This document shows positions 22,954-30,333 of a stretch of DNA of 42,636 bases, in pieces. Made by a program: the position numbers and the translations under genes. The stretch is from NCBI GenBank assembly GCA_017396865.1, contig JAFQKO010000018.1:1-42636 (forward strand). Reading direction: 5' to 3'. Each line of letters opens with the position of its first letter. Within the stretch, counting starts at the first letter, position 1. Below the pieces are notes generated by a model. The model saw only the letters and a list, made by a program, of their open reading frames with translations. It did no database searches and was not told the DNA's origin. This DNA comes from Clostridia bacterium (GTDB lineage Bacteria > Bacillota_A > Clostridia > Oscillospirales > QAKW01).

Positions 22954-23187
22954 TCAGCAGGGCTCCTTGCAAACCCAGATCACATCCTCTCCGATCCGCT
23001 CCACGTCGCACCACGGGATGCGGCGATCCTCGCGGCGAAAAAGCGCAAAGCCTCCGCCGCAAAGGATCAAGGCCTCGATCCGCCCGCAGGCGCAATCGAT
23101 GATCAGATCCTTGGGAAAGCCCAGCTTTTTCCCGCTGCAGGAAACGATAACCTCCTTTTCCCGCAGGCAATCCAATGATAATTCCAA
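22954..23187 (-). CDS. YlmC/YmxH-family sporulation protein (PRC-barrel)
   Basis: This 77-residue PRC-barrel protein matches the small YlmC/YmxH family found in endospore formers. The opening LREKEVIVSCSGKKLG and the DLIIDCACGRIEALI segment are characteristic. YmxH-type genes are usually expressed in sporulation, but molecular function is unknown. It starts with TTG 23187, with GGGGGTG 7 bases upstream. It diverges from the YwlG/DUF436 gene across 41 bases. Four Cys in 77 residues is notable and could bind metal. Cytoplasmic location is likely. Confidence 0.8.
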   Translation of the reverse strand: MELSLDCLREKEVIVSCSGKKLGFPKDLIIDCACGRIEALILCGGGFALFRREDRRIPWCDVERIGEDVIWVCKEPC

Positions 23188-23228
23188 ATCATCACCCCCT
23201 ACTCTATCGTATGAAAGGAAGCAATAAA

Positions 23229-23780
23229 ATGAACAACGAAATCAAGCAACAGGCCTATACCGCCGCCAAGGAACTGATCGCCGTCGGCCGCCTGCAGGCA
23301 GGCGACCTGCTGGTGGTGGGCTGCTCCTCCAGCGAAATCCTTGCCGCCAAGATCGGCACCTCCTCTGCCCCCGAGATCGGGCTGGCAGTTGCCGAGGGCA
23401 TTCTTGATGCCTGCCGCGAGGCGGGCGTTTATGCGGCGGCCCAATGCTGCGAGCATCTCAACCGCGCGCTGATCTTAGAGCGGGAGGCAGCCATCAAGCG
23501 GGGCTATCCCATCGTCAACGCGAAGCCGCAGCCCAAGGCGGGCGGCTCCTTTGCCACCGCTGTCTACGGCCTGCTGGCGCAGCCTGTTGCGGTGGAGCAC
23601 GTTGCCGCCGAGGCGGGGCTGGATATCGGCGGCACGCTGATCGGCATGCACCTCAAGGAGGTGGCGGTGCCGATACGCCTTTCCCGCAACACCATCGGCG
23701 AAGCGCTGCTGCTGGCCGCCCGCACTCGACCGAAATTTATCGGCGGTGAACGCGCCTGCTACGAGGAATTTTTGAAATAA
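23229..23780 (+). CDS. YwlG/DUF436 family protein (UPF0340, TIGR01440)
   Basis: This 183-residue protein is recognised by LVVGCSSSEILAAKIGT near the N-terminus, the AQCCEHLNRALILE block, and the C-terminal LIGMHLKEVAVP. It belongs to the YwlG family (UPF0340/TIGR01440), conserved in Firmicutes, whose biochemical role is unknown. The conserved Cys-Cys-Glu-His in the middle suggests a metal or thiol site. ATG 23229 follows AAAGGAAG. It is followed by a strong bidirectional terminator shared with the convergent MntP operon. It is soluble. Confidence 0.88.
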   Translation: MNNEIKQQAYTAAKELIAVGRLQAGDLLVVGCSSSEILAAKIGTSSAPEIGLAVAEGILDACREAGVYAAAQCCEHLNRALILEREAAIKRGYPIVNAKPQPKAGGSFATAVYGLLAQPVAVEHVAAEAGLDIGGTLIGMHLKEVAVPIRLSRNTIGEALLLAARTRPKFIGGERACYEEFLK

Positions 23781-23827
23781 ATAAAACAGTCTGTAAAAAA
23801 CTTGCGTTTTTTACAGACTGTTTTATT
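23780..23827. terminator. Bidirectional terminator
   Basis: A perfect 21-bp stem (AATAAAACAGTCTGTAA core) has a 6-base loop CTTGCG. It lies between the convergent YwlG/DUF436 gene and the MntP operon. The left arm begins at the YwlG stop and the right arm overlaps the small peptide's stop codon. Confidence 0.9.
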
Positions 23828-23978
23828 AAATTAAACCGGAGGGTTCGTGATCCGCTTCATATTCTCGCTTAGCTTGGCATTGTTCGCAATCGCAATCATC
23901 GGAGGAATCGATTGCCGCGAGCAGCAGGAGCACCGCACCGATCAAAAAAGCGGTCAGAATTCGTTTAAGCCACTCCAT
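23826..23978 (-). CDS. Small membrane peptide, 50 residues
   Basis: This 50-residue frame has one N-terminal helix (LTAFLIGAVLLLLAAI, about 7-23). An acidic tail follows with a CDCEQC motif (Cys at about 33, 35, 38). It starts at ATG 23978, 3 bases after the MntP stop, with GGAGG 7 bases before. It is the last gene of the four-gene operon. A metal-binding accessory role for the exporter is possible given the Cys cluster and acidic tail; no known family is recognised. Confidence 0.6.
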   Translation of the reverse strand: MEWLKRILTAFLIGAVLLLLAAIDSSDDCDCEQCQAKREYEADHEPSGLI

Positions 23979-23981
23979 ACC

Positions 23982-24563
23982 TCAACCTCCGAAGAACAAA
24001 TGCTCGATCAGGATCTTCAAGCCGATCCCGACCAGAATGATCCCGCCGAAGATCTCGGCCTTTTGCTTCAAGAGACCGCCGAAGATCTTACCGACGTACA
24101 CGCCGACGGTGCTGATAAGCATCGTCAGAACGCCGATGATCGCCGCCGTAATAAAGGCCTCAAGGCTTCCGCACAGATCCACCGAAAAGCCCACGCCGAC
24201 AATCAGCGCATCGATGCTGGTGGCAACGCCCTGAATCAGCAGGCGTTGCGGAGCAAAGGGGGTGGAGCAATCCTCCTCATCCTCCTTTTTCAGCGCACCG
24301 CGGATCATATTGATGCCGATCCCCGCCAGCAGAATGAAGGCGATCCAATGGTCGAAGGCCTTGATCTGCTCCTCAAAAAGACCGCCCACAAAAAAGCCGA
24401 GCAGCGGCATCGCCGCCTGAAAGAGGCCGAAGGTGATGCCGTCGGCCAGCGCATGGCGCAGCTTTAATTTTCTGCAGCACAGGCCGTTTGTAATGGAAAC
24501 GGAAAAGGCGTCCATTGCCAGGCTGACGCCCAACACGAGGGCGGACAAAATCACTGCTGTCAT
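23982..24563 (-). CDS. MntP-family manganese exporter (or YtaF-like)
   Basis: This 193-residue protein has six transmembrane helices. Family motifs include SLAMDAFSVSITNG near the start (a conserved Asp in helix 1), FGLFQAAMPLLGFFVGG and ATSIDALIVGVGF (a second conserved Asp). These Asp residues line the ion path in MntP, which exports Mn2+. The length suits MntP (about 190); YtaF, a sporulation relative, is the alternative. The helix 3-4 loop is acidic with one Cys. ATG 24563 overlaps the preceding gene's stop as ATGA. It is the third gene of an overlapping four-gene set. No Mn-riboswitch (yybP-ykoY) is visible. Confidence 0.85.
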   Translation of the reverse strand: MTAVILSALVLGVSLAMDAFSVSITNGLCCRKLKLRHALADGITFGLFQAAMPLLGFFVGGLFEEQIKAFDHWIAFILLAGIGINMIRGALKKEDEEDCSTPFAPQRLLIQGVATSIDALIVGVGFSVDLCGSLEAFITAAIIGVLTMLISTVGVYVGKIFGGLLKQKAEIFGGIILVGIGLKILIEHLFFGG

Positions 24564-25321
24564 TTCAAAAGCCCCTTAATCCCTTCCCACGTTTTCTCAG
24601 CGGCGGTCAGCCGCTCGCGCAGAGCGGCCGCATCGCGGTTGACCGCCTGAATGGCGCCTTCATCCAGCTTTGTAAATTTTTGATTCTTAAAGAAGATCAC
24701 GTTGCGGTCGTTGGCCGCCAGCTCCAGCCGCGCATCCATTGCCCGAAGCACCGTTTCGGGACCGTAGCCGACCTCCTTGGCCAGCGCCTTCATCTGCGCG
24801 CAATAGGCTGCGTAATCGTCCTCCAGCAGATATTTGCCGGAAGGATCGGTGACGTATAAATCGCCGTCGCTGATTTCGGGCAGCGCATCGTAGAAGGAGG
24901 GCAGCAGGAAGATCGCCTCCCCCTCCATCAGCCAGAGGGTTGCCTCAAAGACGTATTCCCTTCCTTTTTCCAGCGGCATTCGGTTGCGGAAGGATTCGCC
25001 GGAGCCGCCGATGCAAACGGTGAGCTCCCGCTCCGGCATACAGCCGAAATAATCCTCGGTAACCTTTACCCGATAGAAGGTGCTCTTCGGCATTTCCTCC
25101 TCATAGAAGGTGATCTGCTTGGTGTCGGTTTGGGAAGAGAGCACCTCGCCTGCAAAGAAGAAGCTGCCCCGCTCCAGCGAAACGCTCATTCGCTCATAGA
25201 CCAGCCCCATATCGGAGGTGCCTGCGATCTGATCCCAAAAGTGCCAGACCAAAAGCCCTGCGATCAGCGCAACCGCCGCCACAGCCGCCGCAACGATTGC
25301 TATGATTTTATTTCGTTTCAT
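24560..25321 (-). CDS. Membrane-anchored extracytoplasmic protein, unknown
   Basis: This 253-residue protein has one N-terminal anchor (about 6-28) and an extracytoplasmic domain. That domain has a beta-rich first half (KSTFYRVKVTEDYFGCMPE, then TVCIGGSG) and an alpha-helical C-terminal half ending in a coiled-coil-like stretch (AVNRDAAALRERLTAAEKTW). No family is recognised. The start ATG 25321 follows GGAGG by 8 bases. It overlaps the PLAT-like gene's stop by 14 bases and the MntP start by ATGA, so the three are translated as a unit. It may be a secreted or membrane-surface partner of the exporter. Confidence 0.7.
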   Translation of the reverse strand: MKRNKIIAIVAAAVAAVALIAGLLVWHFWDQIAGTSDMGLVYERMSVSLERGSFFFAGEVLSSQTDTKQITFYEEEMPKSTFYRVKVTEDYFGCMPERELTVCIGGSGESFRNRMPLEKGREYVFEATLWLMEGEAIFLLPSFYDALPEISDGDLYVTDPSGKYLLEDDYAAYCAQMKALAKEVGYGPETVLRAMDARLELAANDRNVIFFKNQKFTKLDEGAIQAVNRDAAALRERLTAAEKTWEGIKGLLK

Positions 25322-26804
25322 CCTGCAATCCTCCGCAAAGCTGGCTATAGAACAAAAGCTGCCGCTCATAATAATCGAAATTGTTGAAGTACATACTGTA
25401 TTCAACGCCGGTGATATCATTAAAGAAGGTGCCCTCGATCTTTTTCTTATAGACCGTCGGCGTACGGTAGGTGGCGTTCAGATCCAGCTTGATGGGGCTG
25501 AGCTCGGTTTCCACCAGCCCTTTATAAACCACGTTGGTGCCCCGCTCGGCGATCATCGCCGTATCGGTCAGCCGCGCCAGCTCGATGGTGGTCTTATAAT
25601 CGGTTTTCAGATAGGCCCGCGCCATACGGAAGGCCCAGGCATCGTTGGGATCATGCACCAGCAGCTCCATCGAAACGATGTCGAAAACGCAAAAATCGGT
25701 AGGCATGGTGATGGCGAAGGTGGATGCCCCGCCCAGCTCAAAATCATCCTTGCCGGGGTTATCCAGCGGATAATCGATAAAATAGCCCTGATCGGTTTTG
25801 CCGATAAACCGCACCCGCAGGGTCATGGTACCGTCGTAGCTCAGGCGATCCACGTCGGGGATCTCCACCGTACCGGTGCAGTCCCGCAGCAGGGTATTCT
25901 GCTGCTCCACACCGACGGTCTCTATATCCAGATAGAAGAGGTTGCTGTTCTGCTCCATTCCCAGCGACTTCAGGGCAGACGCCTTCTTTTCCTGCATATG
26001 GGCGGTGGGGTTGCCCTGCTCGCAGAAGGTGAGCACGTAGGGGTAAAGCTCCCGCGCCTGATGCAGCGCAGGATTACTCTCGGCGGTCAGCGCCAGCTCC
26101 GCCATCGGCGTATCGGCGCAGAAACGGAAGGTATCCTCCCATTCACTCTTGGCCAGCAGGGTGCGCTCCCCGCCCAGCAGGAAGGAGATCTGCGCCCATT
26201 CGCAATGCCAATCATCATAAACGCCCTTGGAATCGGGCATCAGCACCAGCCGAAATTCGGCGGTGTCCATCACCGAGATGGTATCGGGCAGCGCCAGCGT
26301 GAAATAATCCACCTTGCCGCTCTCAAAATTATCCACCCGCTCATTTTCAAGGGTATATTCCATACGGGTACCGTCGGCCGCGGTGATCACCAGGTTCAGG
26401 TAGCCCCGATCCATATCCACGCTCTTGGGATGCAGATTATCCCGCTGCTCGGTTTTCACCGTGATCTGGATCCGATTGGAGGAGCCCAGCGAATGCAACG
26501 CCGCCAGCATGGGATTTTCCGCATTAAAAGAAGGATCCTCCAGCCGTGCCTTCAGCGTATCCTCGCCCACAACCACGTAGCCGCGGTAATAATCCACCGC
26601 ATAGAACAGCCCGCCAAACAGCACCAAAAGCAGCGTCATCACAATGACCCGCCGCCCGATGGAGCCCTCCGAGGAGCTGCCGCTGCGCCGACAAATTTTT
26701 CGCCAGCCCCAGCGCAGATTGGTCAGGATCGCCCGCTTCAGCCGACCCTGCTTCTTATACATTTTTAAACGTTTATAAAAGTTCAATCGTTTTTTAACTC
26801 CCAT
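25308..26804 (-). CDS. Membrane protein with two PLAT/LH2-like domains
   Basis: This protein has a basic N-terminus and one transmembrane helix (about 52-73). Two PLAT/LH2-like beta-sandwich segments follow (about 111-215 and 290-402). The second reads PLDNPGKDDFELGG, then a hydrophobic strand, a HDP turn and DAWAFRMARAYL, close to the PLAT pattern. PLAT domains bind lipids or calcium and mediate surface interactions. ATG 26804 lacks a clear ribosome site; TTG 26786 and ATG 26762 are alternatives. Translation ends inside the start of the next gene. The family is known mainly in eukaryotic lipoxygenases and some bacterial exoproteins, so a membrane-tethered pair beside MntP is unusual. Confidence 0.6.
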   Translation of the reverse strand: MGVKKRLNFYKRLKMYKKQGRLKRAILTNLRWGWRKICRRSGSSSEGSIGRRVIVMTLLLVLFGGLFYAVDYYRGYVVVGEDTLKARLEDPSFNAENPMLAALHSLGSSNRIQITVKTEQRDNLHPKSVDMDRGYLNLVITAADGTRMEYTLENERVDNFESGKVDYFTLALPDTISVMDTAEFRLVLMPDSKGVYDDWHCEWAQISFLLGGERTLLAKSEWEDTFRFCADTPMAELALTAESNPALHQARELYPYVLTFCEQGNPTAHMQEKKASALKSLGMEQNSNLFYLDIETVGVEQQNTLLRDCTGTVEIPDVDRLSYDGTMTLRVRFIGKTDQGYFIDYPLDNPGKDDFELGGASTFAITMPTDFCVFDIVSMELLVHDPNDAWAFRMARAYLKTDYKTTIELARLTDTAMIAERGTNVVYKGLVETELSPIKLDLNATYRTPTVYKKKIEGTFFNDITGVEYSMYFNNFDYYERQLLFYSQLCGGLQDETK

Positions 26805-26931
26805 TATTGATAATATAATATCATACCATAAAAAAATGAAAAAATATAGCCCTCCTTCAAACTTTTTTGCGGAATTGCGTATATTTCCTGCTCGCCCTGC
26901 CCAAACTATCGGCAGTAAAGGAGATGAAAGC

Positions 26932-27141
26932 ATGAATAAACTCGCGTTAGTCCTTGTAATCATCGGGGCATTGAACTGGGGACTTGTCGGTCTCTTTCAA
27001 TTCGACCTGGTGGGCTGGCTCTTCGGCGGTATGGACGCCATTGTCAGCCGCATTATCTTCGTCGTGGTCGCCTTGGCGGGCATTTGGTGTATCAATCTGT
27101 TATTCAAACGTCTCTCCGATCACAACGACGGTATGGAATAA
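26932..27141 (+). CDS. DUF378 family membrane protein (YuzA-like)
   Basis: This 69-residue protein has two transmembrane helices and matches the DUF378/YuzA family. The features are LVIIGALNWGLVGLFQFDLV, FGGMDAIVSRIIF and a final helix VVALAGIWCINLLF. The family is widespread in Firmicutes; its function is unknown. ATG 26932 follows AAAGGAG. It diverges from the PLAT-like gene and has a strong terminator at 27140-27175. Confidence 0.9.
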   Translation: MNKLALVLVIIGALNWGLVGLFQFDLVGWLFGGMDAIVSRIIFVVVALAGIWCINLLFKRLSDHNDGME

Positions 27142-27175
27142 AAAAATCGCATGGTTTCTGCCATGCGATTTTTTT
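27140..27175 (+). terminator. Terminator after DUF378 gene
   Basis: The stem AAAAAATCGCATGG/CCATGCGATTTTTT is followed by a T-run, immediately past the stop codon. Confidence 0.9.
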
Positions 27176-27184
27176 ACGGTACAC

Positions 27185-27225
27185 CCAATCGGAAGCAGTT
27201 CTCTGATTGGCCGTCCCCTGATTGG
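27185..27225. repeat. 48-bp palindromic repeat, degenerate copy (b)
   Basis: CCAATC and GGGGACGG-type arms (read on the minus strand) are recognisable but rearranged. The copy lies 11 bases past the stop of the broken gene 27237-27598. It is one of the copies at a gene 3' end. Confidence 0.6.
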
Positions 27226-27236
27226 TTGCTTTGTTG

Positions 27237-27598
27237 CTAATCGGTTTGATGAATAACAATGCGCTTCGAAACAATATAAATTTCATCTCCGGAAAACAGC
27301 TCGAACAACAAGCACAATGTGTTTTCAGGAACGTTTTTTGATGAAGGACAACGGTCTTCGAGAGTTACGCCGATTATTTCATCGGGATCTCCAATTTCTG
27401 CACCGGCCGTAAAATGAATTGCAGACACTTTTTGGAATTCAAAGGATAATTGACCGCCCCAAACAGGATTATTTGTTTGTATAAAAAGTGTGTTCTTTTT
27501 TTTTGAAAATCGAACCTCGCAAAGCGCGCATCATGTGTATTTATAACAATCAAATATTCTTTTAAGTCGTTTTTATTTGTGGCATCGAAAATTGGCAT
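27237..27598 (-). pseudogene. Frameshifted small gene (about 120 residues)
   Basis: Two overlapping frames read as one protein if one A is added to a 9-A run near 27500. The first part is MPIFDATNKNDLKEYLIVIN with HDARFARFDFQ; after the shift, LFIQTNNPVWGGQLSFEF continues through to a C-terminus SKRIVIHQTD. The start ATG 27598 follows GGGGG by 8 bases. Homopolymer slippage, decay or a sequencing error could explain the break. The protein family is not recognised. An immunity-type role is a guess from its neighbours in the array. Confidence 0.55.
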
Positions 27599-27614
27599 TG
27601 TTGTAACCCCCATT

Positions 27615-27680
27615 CAATCAGGGGACGGTTCTCAATCAGGGGACGGTTCTGTGATCAATCGGAGAACCGTCCCCTGGTTG
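27615..27680. repeat. 48-bp palindromic repeat, full copy with a duplicated arm (c)
   Basis: CAATCAGGGGACGGTTCT occurs twice in tandem before GTGATCAATCGG and the right arm AGAACCGTCCCCTGGTTG. It lies 21 bases past the stop of the gene at 27702 and just before the start of the next. Confidence 0.9.
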
Positions 27681-27701
27681 GATTTGTCTTATTCAAAGGA
27701 A

Positions 27702-28106
27702 TTAAGAAATTAAATTTTTGATGTCGTTTTCCATTTGTTCATAGTCGAATTTATCTTTCAACCTTCTTTTTATTACAGCTAAAGACTTCAATATGTTCTC
27801 TAAAATCATTTCCCTTTTTGACATCATATCTGCTTTTATAAAACGATCATAGTCAGAAATTAAGGATATGCTTGCCATCCTATATGGCAAACTTATTCTC
27901 CTTTCTTCTTTCCATTTTCCACTCTCAAGAATTTGTATAGGCGCAATAATAGGGGTGATCCCAATCGTATCAAGTGCATCTGTATATAATGTTATATCAA
28001 TATTACGTGATATCACCCTGCACAATTGGTAAATATCATCTATCACTCCGTTTTCCTGAGTGTAATAAGAGGGAGAATTTATAAATAGATTCACTTTTTT
28101 CACCAT
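27702..28106 (-). CDS. Imm44-like immunity protein
   Basis: This 134-residue protein is cytoplasmic, with no signal peptide. The block ISLPYRMASISLISDYDRF, then KADMMSKREMILENILKSL and a KDFD-like ending, is reminiscent of Imm44-family immunity proteins of polymorphic toxin systems. The match is by pattern only. ATG 28106 sits inside the stop of the preceding short frame, with GAGAGG directly adjacent; GTG 28103 or 28094 are alternatives. A strong promoter at 28311-28339 would drive it. The preceding 70-residue frame could be the remains of its cognate toxin tip. Confidence 0.5.
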   Translation of the reverse strand: MVKKVNLFINSPSYYTQENGVIDDIYQLCRVISRNIDITLYTDALDTIGITPIIAPIQILESGKWKEERRISLPYRMASISLISDYDRFIKADMMSKREMILENILKSLAVIKRRLKDKFDYEQMENDIKNLIS

Positions 28107-28312
28107 CCTCTCTTGTTCAATGGAGGAAAGGAACCATAGCGACTTCTATAATACATATTCATATCGTATTGCCAATAGTGAATATCTGCTTTGCTTCCAC
28201 TTTCCAATATTTTCATAGAGTAGCCATTTTGATTTAGATATTTCTGGGAGACGGTTCTGCGATTGAGCCGCTTTATTTCGTCCCGAATTGAAAAAACATT
28301 TGTTTTTTTCAT
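28100..28312 (-). pseudogene. Possible toxin C-terminal remnant, 70 residues
   Basis: This frame (ATG 28312) ends DIHYWQYDMNMYYRSRYGSF followed by a short basic tail, and its stop overlaps the immunity-type gene. It has no ribosome site; the -10 of the 28311-28339 promoter overlaps its ATG, so an intact start is unlikely. A degenerate arm of the 48-bp repeat (28245-28266) lies within the coding frame. The tail aromatic-rich stretch has the look of a toxin tip, but no family is recognised. A small intact gene is the alternative. Confidence 0.35.
28245..28266. repeat. 48-bp palindromic repeat, single degenerate arm (d)
   Basis: GGGAGACGGTTCTGCGATTG preserves the left-arm pattern with changes. 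It lies inside the short frame 28100-28312. Confidence 0.5.
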
Positions 28313-28339
28313 TGTATCATGTCCCGATTGCAGTGTCAA
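28311..28339 (-). promoter_or_regulatory. Strong sigma-A promoter upstream of the immunity-type gene
   Basis: On the minus strand, TTGACA (28334-28339) and TACAAT (28311-28316) are spaced by 17 bases. It lies after the terminator at 28381-28408. Confidence 0.75.
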
Positions 28340-28380
28340 GATAAACACCTTCGTCAACACCGAGGTAAAAAGAGCGAAAA

Positions 28381-28408
28381 AGCGCCGAGGGCGATGCCCT
28401 CGGCGCTT
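28381..28408. terminator. GC-rich terminator hairpin
   Basis: The perfect 12-bp stem AGCGCCGAGGGC/GCCCTCGGCGCT with loop GAT has T-runs on the minus strand. It separates the lipoprotein gene at 28460 from the immunity unit. The same stem style recurs at 31577-31603. Confidence 0.8.
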
Positions 28409-28420
28409 TAGTTGTCGTGT

Positions 28421-28442
28421 CAATCAAAGTACCGTCCCCTGT
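28421..28442. repeat. 48-bp palindromic repeat, single arm (e)
   Basis: CAATCAAAGTACCGTCCCCTG is a partial right/left hybrid of the repeat arm, 18 bases past the stop of lipoprotein gene 28460-28813. Confidence 0.5.
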
Positions 28443-28459
28443 CTTTTTGATGGGGTTGG

Positions 28460-28813
28460 TTAGTTTATTTTTTCAAAAAGCTTTTTGTCACCCAAGTCGT
28501 TATAACGATAAATTTCACCCGTAAAAACGTCAACGGCATACCATGCGGAGGTTACAACACGATCTGCATAATCTTCACACTTTTGAAAGATGTAGTAAAT
28601 GCGGTTTTGATAAAAATCGATAGTATCACAAATAAAATAAATGTTTTCACCGTTTGAAACCTGCTGCAGCTTCGTTTCGGCCAATGATATAGACAGCGCG
28701 GATGAGGTTGGCATTCCATCGGGATATAATACGTCATTTTGTTTTGGCGAAGAACAACTCGTAAGCAATGTGATGATTAAAAGTATGACACAACCTCTGT
28801 TAATATATTTCAT
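28460..28813 (-). CDS. Small lipoprotein, 117 residues
   Basis: This protein has a lipoprotein signal peptide with lipobox LLTSC (Cys20). The short mature domain includes FICDTIDFYQNRIYYIFQKC and AWYAVDVFTGEIYRYNDLGD. The latter resembles a PepSY-like or tail beta-strand motif and contains the residues expected of an extracytoplasmic domain. ATG 28813 follows AAAGGAGG. It is likely anchored on the outer face of the membrane. Function is unknown. Confidence 0.75.
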   Translation of the reverse strand: MKYINRGCVILLIITLLTSCSSPKQNDVLYPDGMPTSSALSISLAETKLQQVSNGENIYFICDTIDFYQNRIYYIFQKCEDYADRVVTSAWYAVDVFTGEIYRYNDLGDKKLFEKIN

Positions 28814-28864
28814 GGGGCTCCTCCTTTATCATATAAGAAACCAAGATTTTATTACACTATCTGC

Positions 28865-28912
28865 CAATCAGGGGACGGTTCTGTGATCAATCGGAGAACC
28901 GTCCCCTGATTG
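28865..28912. repeat. 48-bp palindromic repeat, canonical copy (f)
   Basis: An 18-bp arm CAATCAGGGGACGGTTCT, loop GTGATCAATCGG, and exact inverted arm make a perfect hairpin. It is separated by a single base from the stop of the lipoprotein gene 28914-29501. Confidence 0.95.
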
Positions 28913-28913
28913 C

Positions 28914-29501
28914 CTATTCCTCTACCCAAGAGCCTAACGGTTCTCCACTGCTCCCATCGACAACAATAAATGATACTCCGCCATCCCACAAGTCTTCCGG
29001 CGGGGTGTTATAGCGATTGGGGGAATAACAATATTCCCAGACATTATCATCCGAGTAGTAAGTAACGTGGACTAAATAAATCTCGGAGCCATATTGGCGG
29101 CTATTCTTTTCGTTCATGATCGCAACTGCCGATTGAAATGCTTGCTTTTTGGTGTCGATGGGCTTCGGATTTTTGAAACATTCATACATTGTGCGAAGAC
29201 GTTGTCCGCCACCAAGAGAGTCCAAGTCGATATCAAGTTTCTTTTCTTCGTGAAAAACCACTTCCGAGACGTCCCATGGTTCTTGTTCGATTGGGGTGTC
29301 ACTACCGACCGTCACATCTTCTAAAATGTTTGGTGATTCGGGCAATTCCACGGAAGATTTGTTTTCATTCGTGGCAGGGTCTTTGGCAGAAGATTGGCTG
29401 TTGCTTTCTTGCTTTGCTCCTTCCTCTGTTTGCGGCGCTGCACAGCCGAACAACGAAACCAACAGAACGAGGGCTATTATAAAAATAACGTGTTTTTTCA
29501 T
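28914..29501 (-). CDS. Lipoprotein, 195 residues
   Basis: This protein has a signal peptide and lipobox LFGC (Cys20), then a Ser/Glu/Asn-rich linker (about 22-70) and a C-terminal domain. That domain carries CFKNPKPIDTKKQAFQSA, a PepSY-like VHVTYYSDDNVWEYCYSP and a final VVDGSSGEPLGSW. ATG 29501 follows AAGGAG. It is membrane-attached. It is followed closely by the next gene in the same orientation. Confidence 0.8.
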   Translation of the reverse strand: MKKHVIFIIALVLLVSLFGCAAPQTEEGAKQESNSQSSAKDPATNENKSSVELPESPNILEDVTVGSDTPIEQEPWDVSEVVFHEEKKLDIDLDSLGGGQRLRTMYECFKNPKPIDTKKQAFQSAVAIMNEKNSRQYGSEIYLVHVTYYSDDNVWEYCYSPNRYNTPPEDLWDGGVSFIVVDGSSGEPLGSWVEE

Positions 29502-29520
29502 AGAAGTCTCCTTGTTTCGA

Positions 29521-30246
29521 TCAAGAGATCATCGTTGGATTGATTCTTTCCCATTTCTCGCCGTTTTTGTAGGGATGTTGCTGCAAGCTTTGATTAAACT
29601 CTTCTTCGGTTATTTCTAACGTTTCTCCATCCGCCTGCATGAAAAATTGATTTCCTTGCCGCATTCGTTTTTCAATAACAACCAAAGTTTTCGTATTGGG
29701 ATCTAACCGTTGGATCGAGTATTCATAGTTCGACGCTCCATTGCTGCCATGGATGTACAGATCACCCGAATCGAGGACAACGCAGCGATTTCGCGGCCAG
29801 TAAGCGCCCAAAAGCGTTGGGCGGTTTTCTGAGACAGTGAAAACCGCAAGAACCGTGCCGTCATCCTTGACCCAGAACAACTCCGGAATGGTATCTTGGT
29901 CTATATTTTTTAGAACGTAACCATAGTCGGAGTCTTTGGGGTATTTCCCCTCTGCCAGCATACAGTACCATTCGTATTCGAGGGTGTCATTCGGCGAGGG
30001 GAATTTATTGTTTTCGTAGTCTTTGGTGAAATTCGGATACCCTTCTGTGTCATCATCTGAGTTCCAACTGCGAATGATAGAGCGATATTGCGTTAGAACG
30101 GTAGAATAAACCTCCTCGTACGAAGAAATGGACGTTGACGGGGGATTGCTTTGCAACGGTTCAGTGGATGCGCTCATTTTCTTCTCGTTTGAACAACCAT
30201 TTAGAATCAATAAACTCAGCAATATAAAAACAATGTATTTTTTCAT
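29521..30246 (-). CDS. Lipoprotein, 241 residues
   Basis: This protein has a signal peptide with lipobox ILNGC (Cys18) and a Ser/Thr-rich linker. The mature domain includes YVLKNIDQDTIPELFWVKDD, an EF-hand-like DxDxDG-type arrangement (DQDTIPEL) common in calcium-binding extracellular proteins, and GTVLAVFTVSENRPTLLG. ATG 30246 follows AAGGATAAT. Only 19 bases separate its stop from the next lipoprotein's start. It is probably co-transcribed with 28914-29501. Confidence 0.8.
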   Translation of the reverse strand: MKKYIVFILLSLLILNGCSNEKKMSASTEPLQSNPPSTSISSYEEVYSTVLTQYRSIIRSWNSDDDTEGYPNFTKDYENNKFPSPNDTLEYEWYCMLAEGKYPKDSDYGYVLKNIDQDTIPELFWVKDDGTVLAVFTVSENRPTLLGAYWPRNRCVVLDSGDLYIHGSNGASNYEYSIQRLDPNTKTLVVIEKRMRQGNQFFMQADGETLEITEEEFNQSLQQHPYKNGEKWERINPTMIS

Positions 30247-30277
30247 GATTATCCTTCACCTCGAAAATATGAATCCC

Positions 30278-30333
30278 AGCCCAATCAGGGGACGGTTCTG
30301 TGATCAATCGGAAAACCGTCCCCTGATTGGGCT
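30278..30333. repeat. 48-bp palindromic repeat, extended copy (g)
   Basis: Extra complementary bases lengthen the arms to AGCCCAATCAGGGGACGGTT and its inverse. The right arm touches the TAA of the DUF5071 gene 30333-30809. Confidence 0.95.

Noticed and set aside
23979..25400. Manganese riboswitch for the MntP operon
   Set aside because: MntP is the third overlapping gene with no leader of its own, and no yybP-ykoY-like fold could be seen upstream of the first gene.
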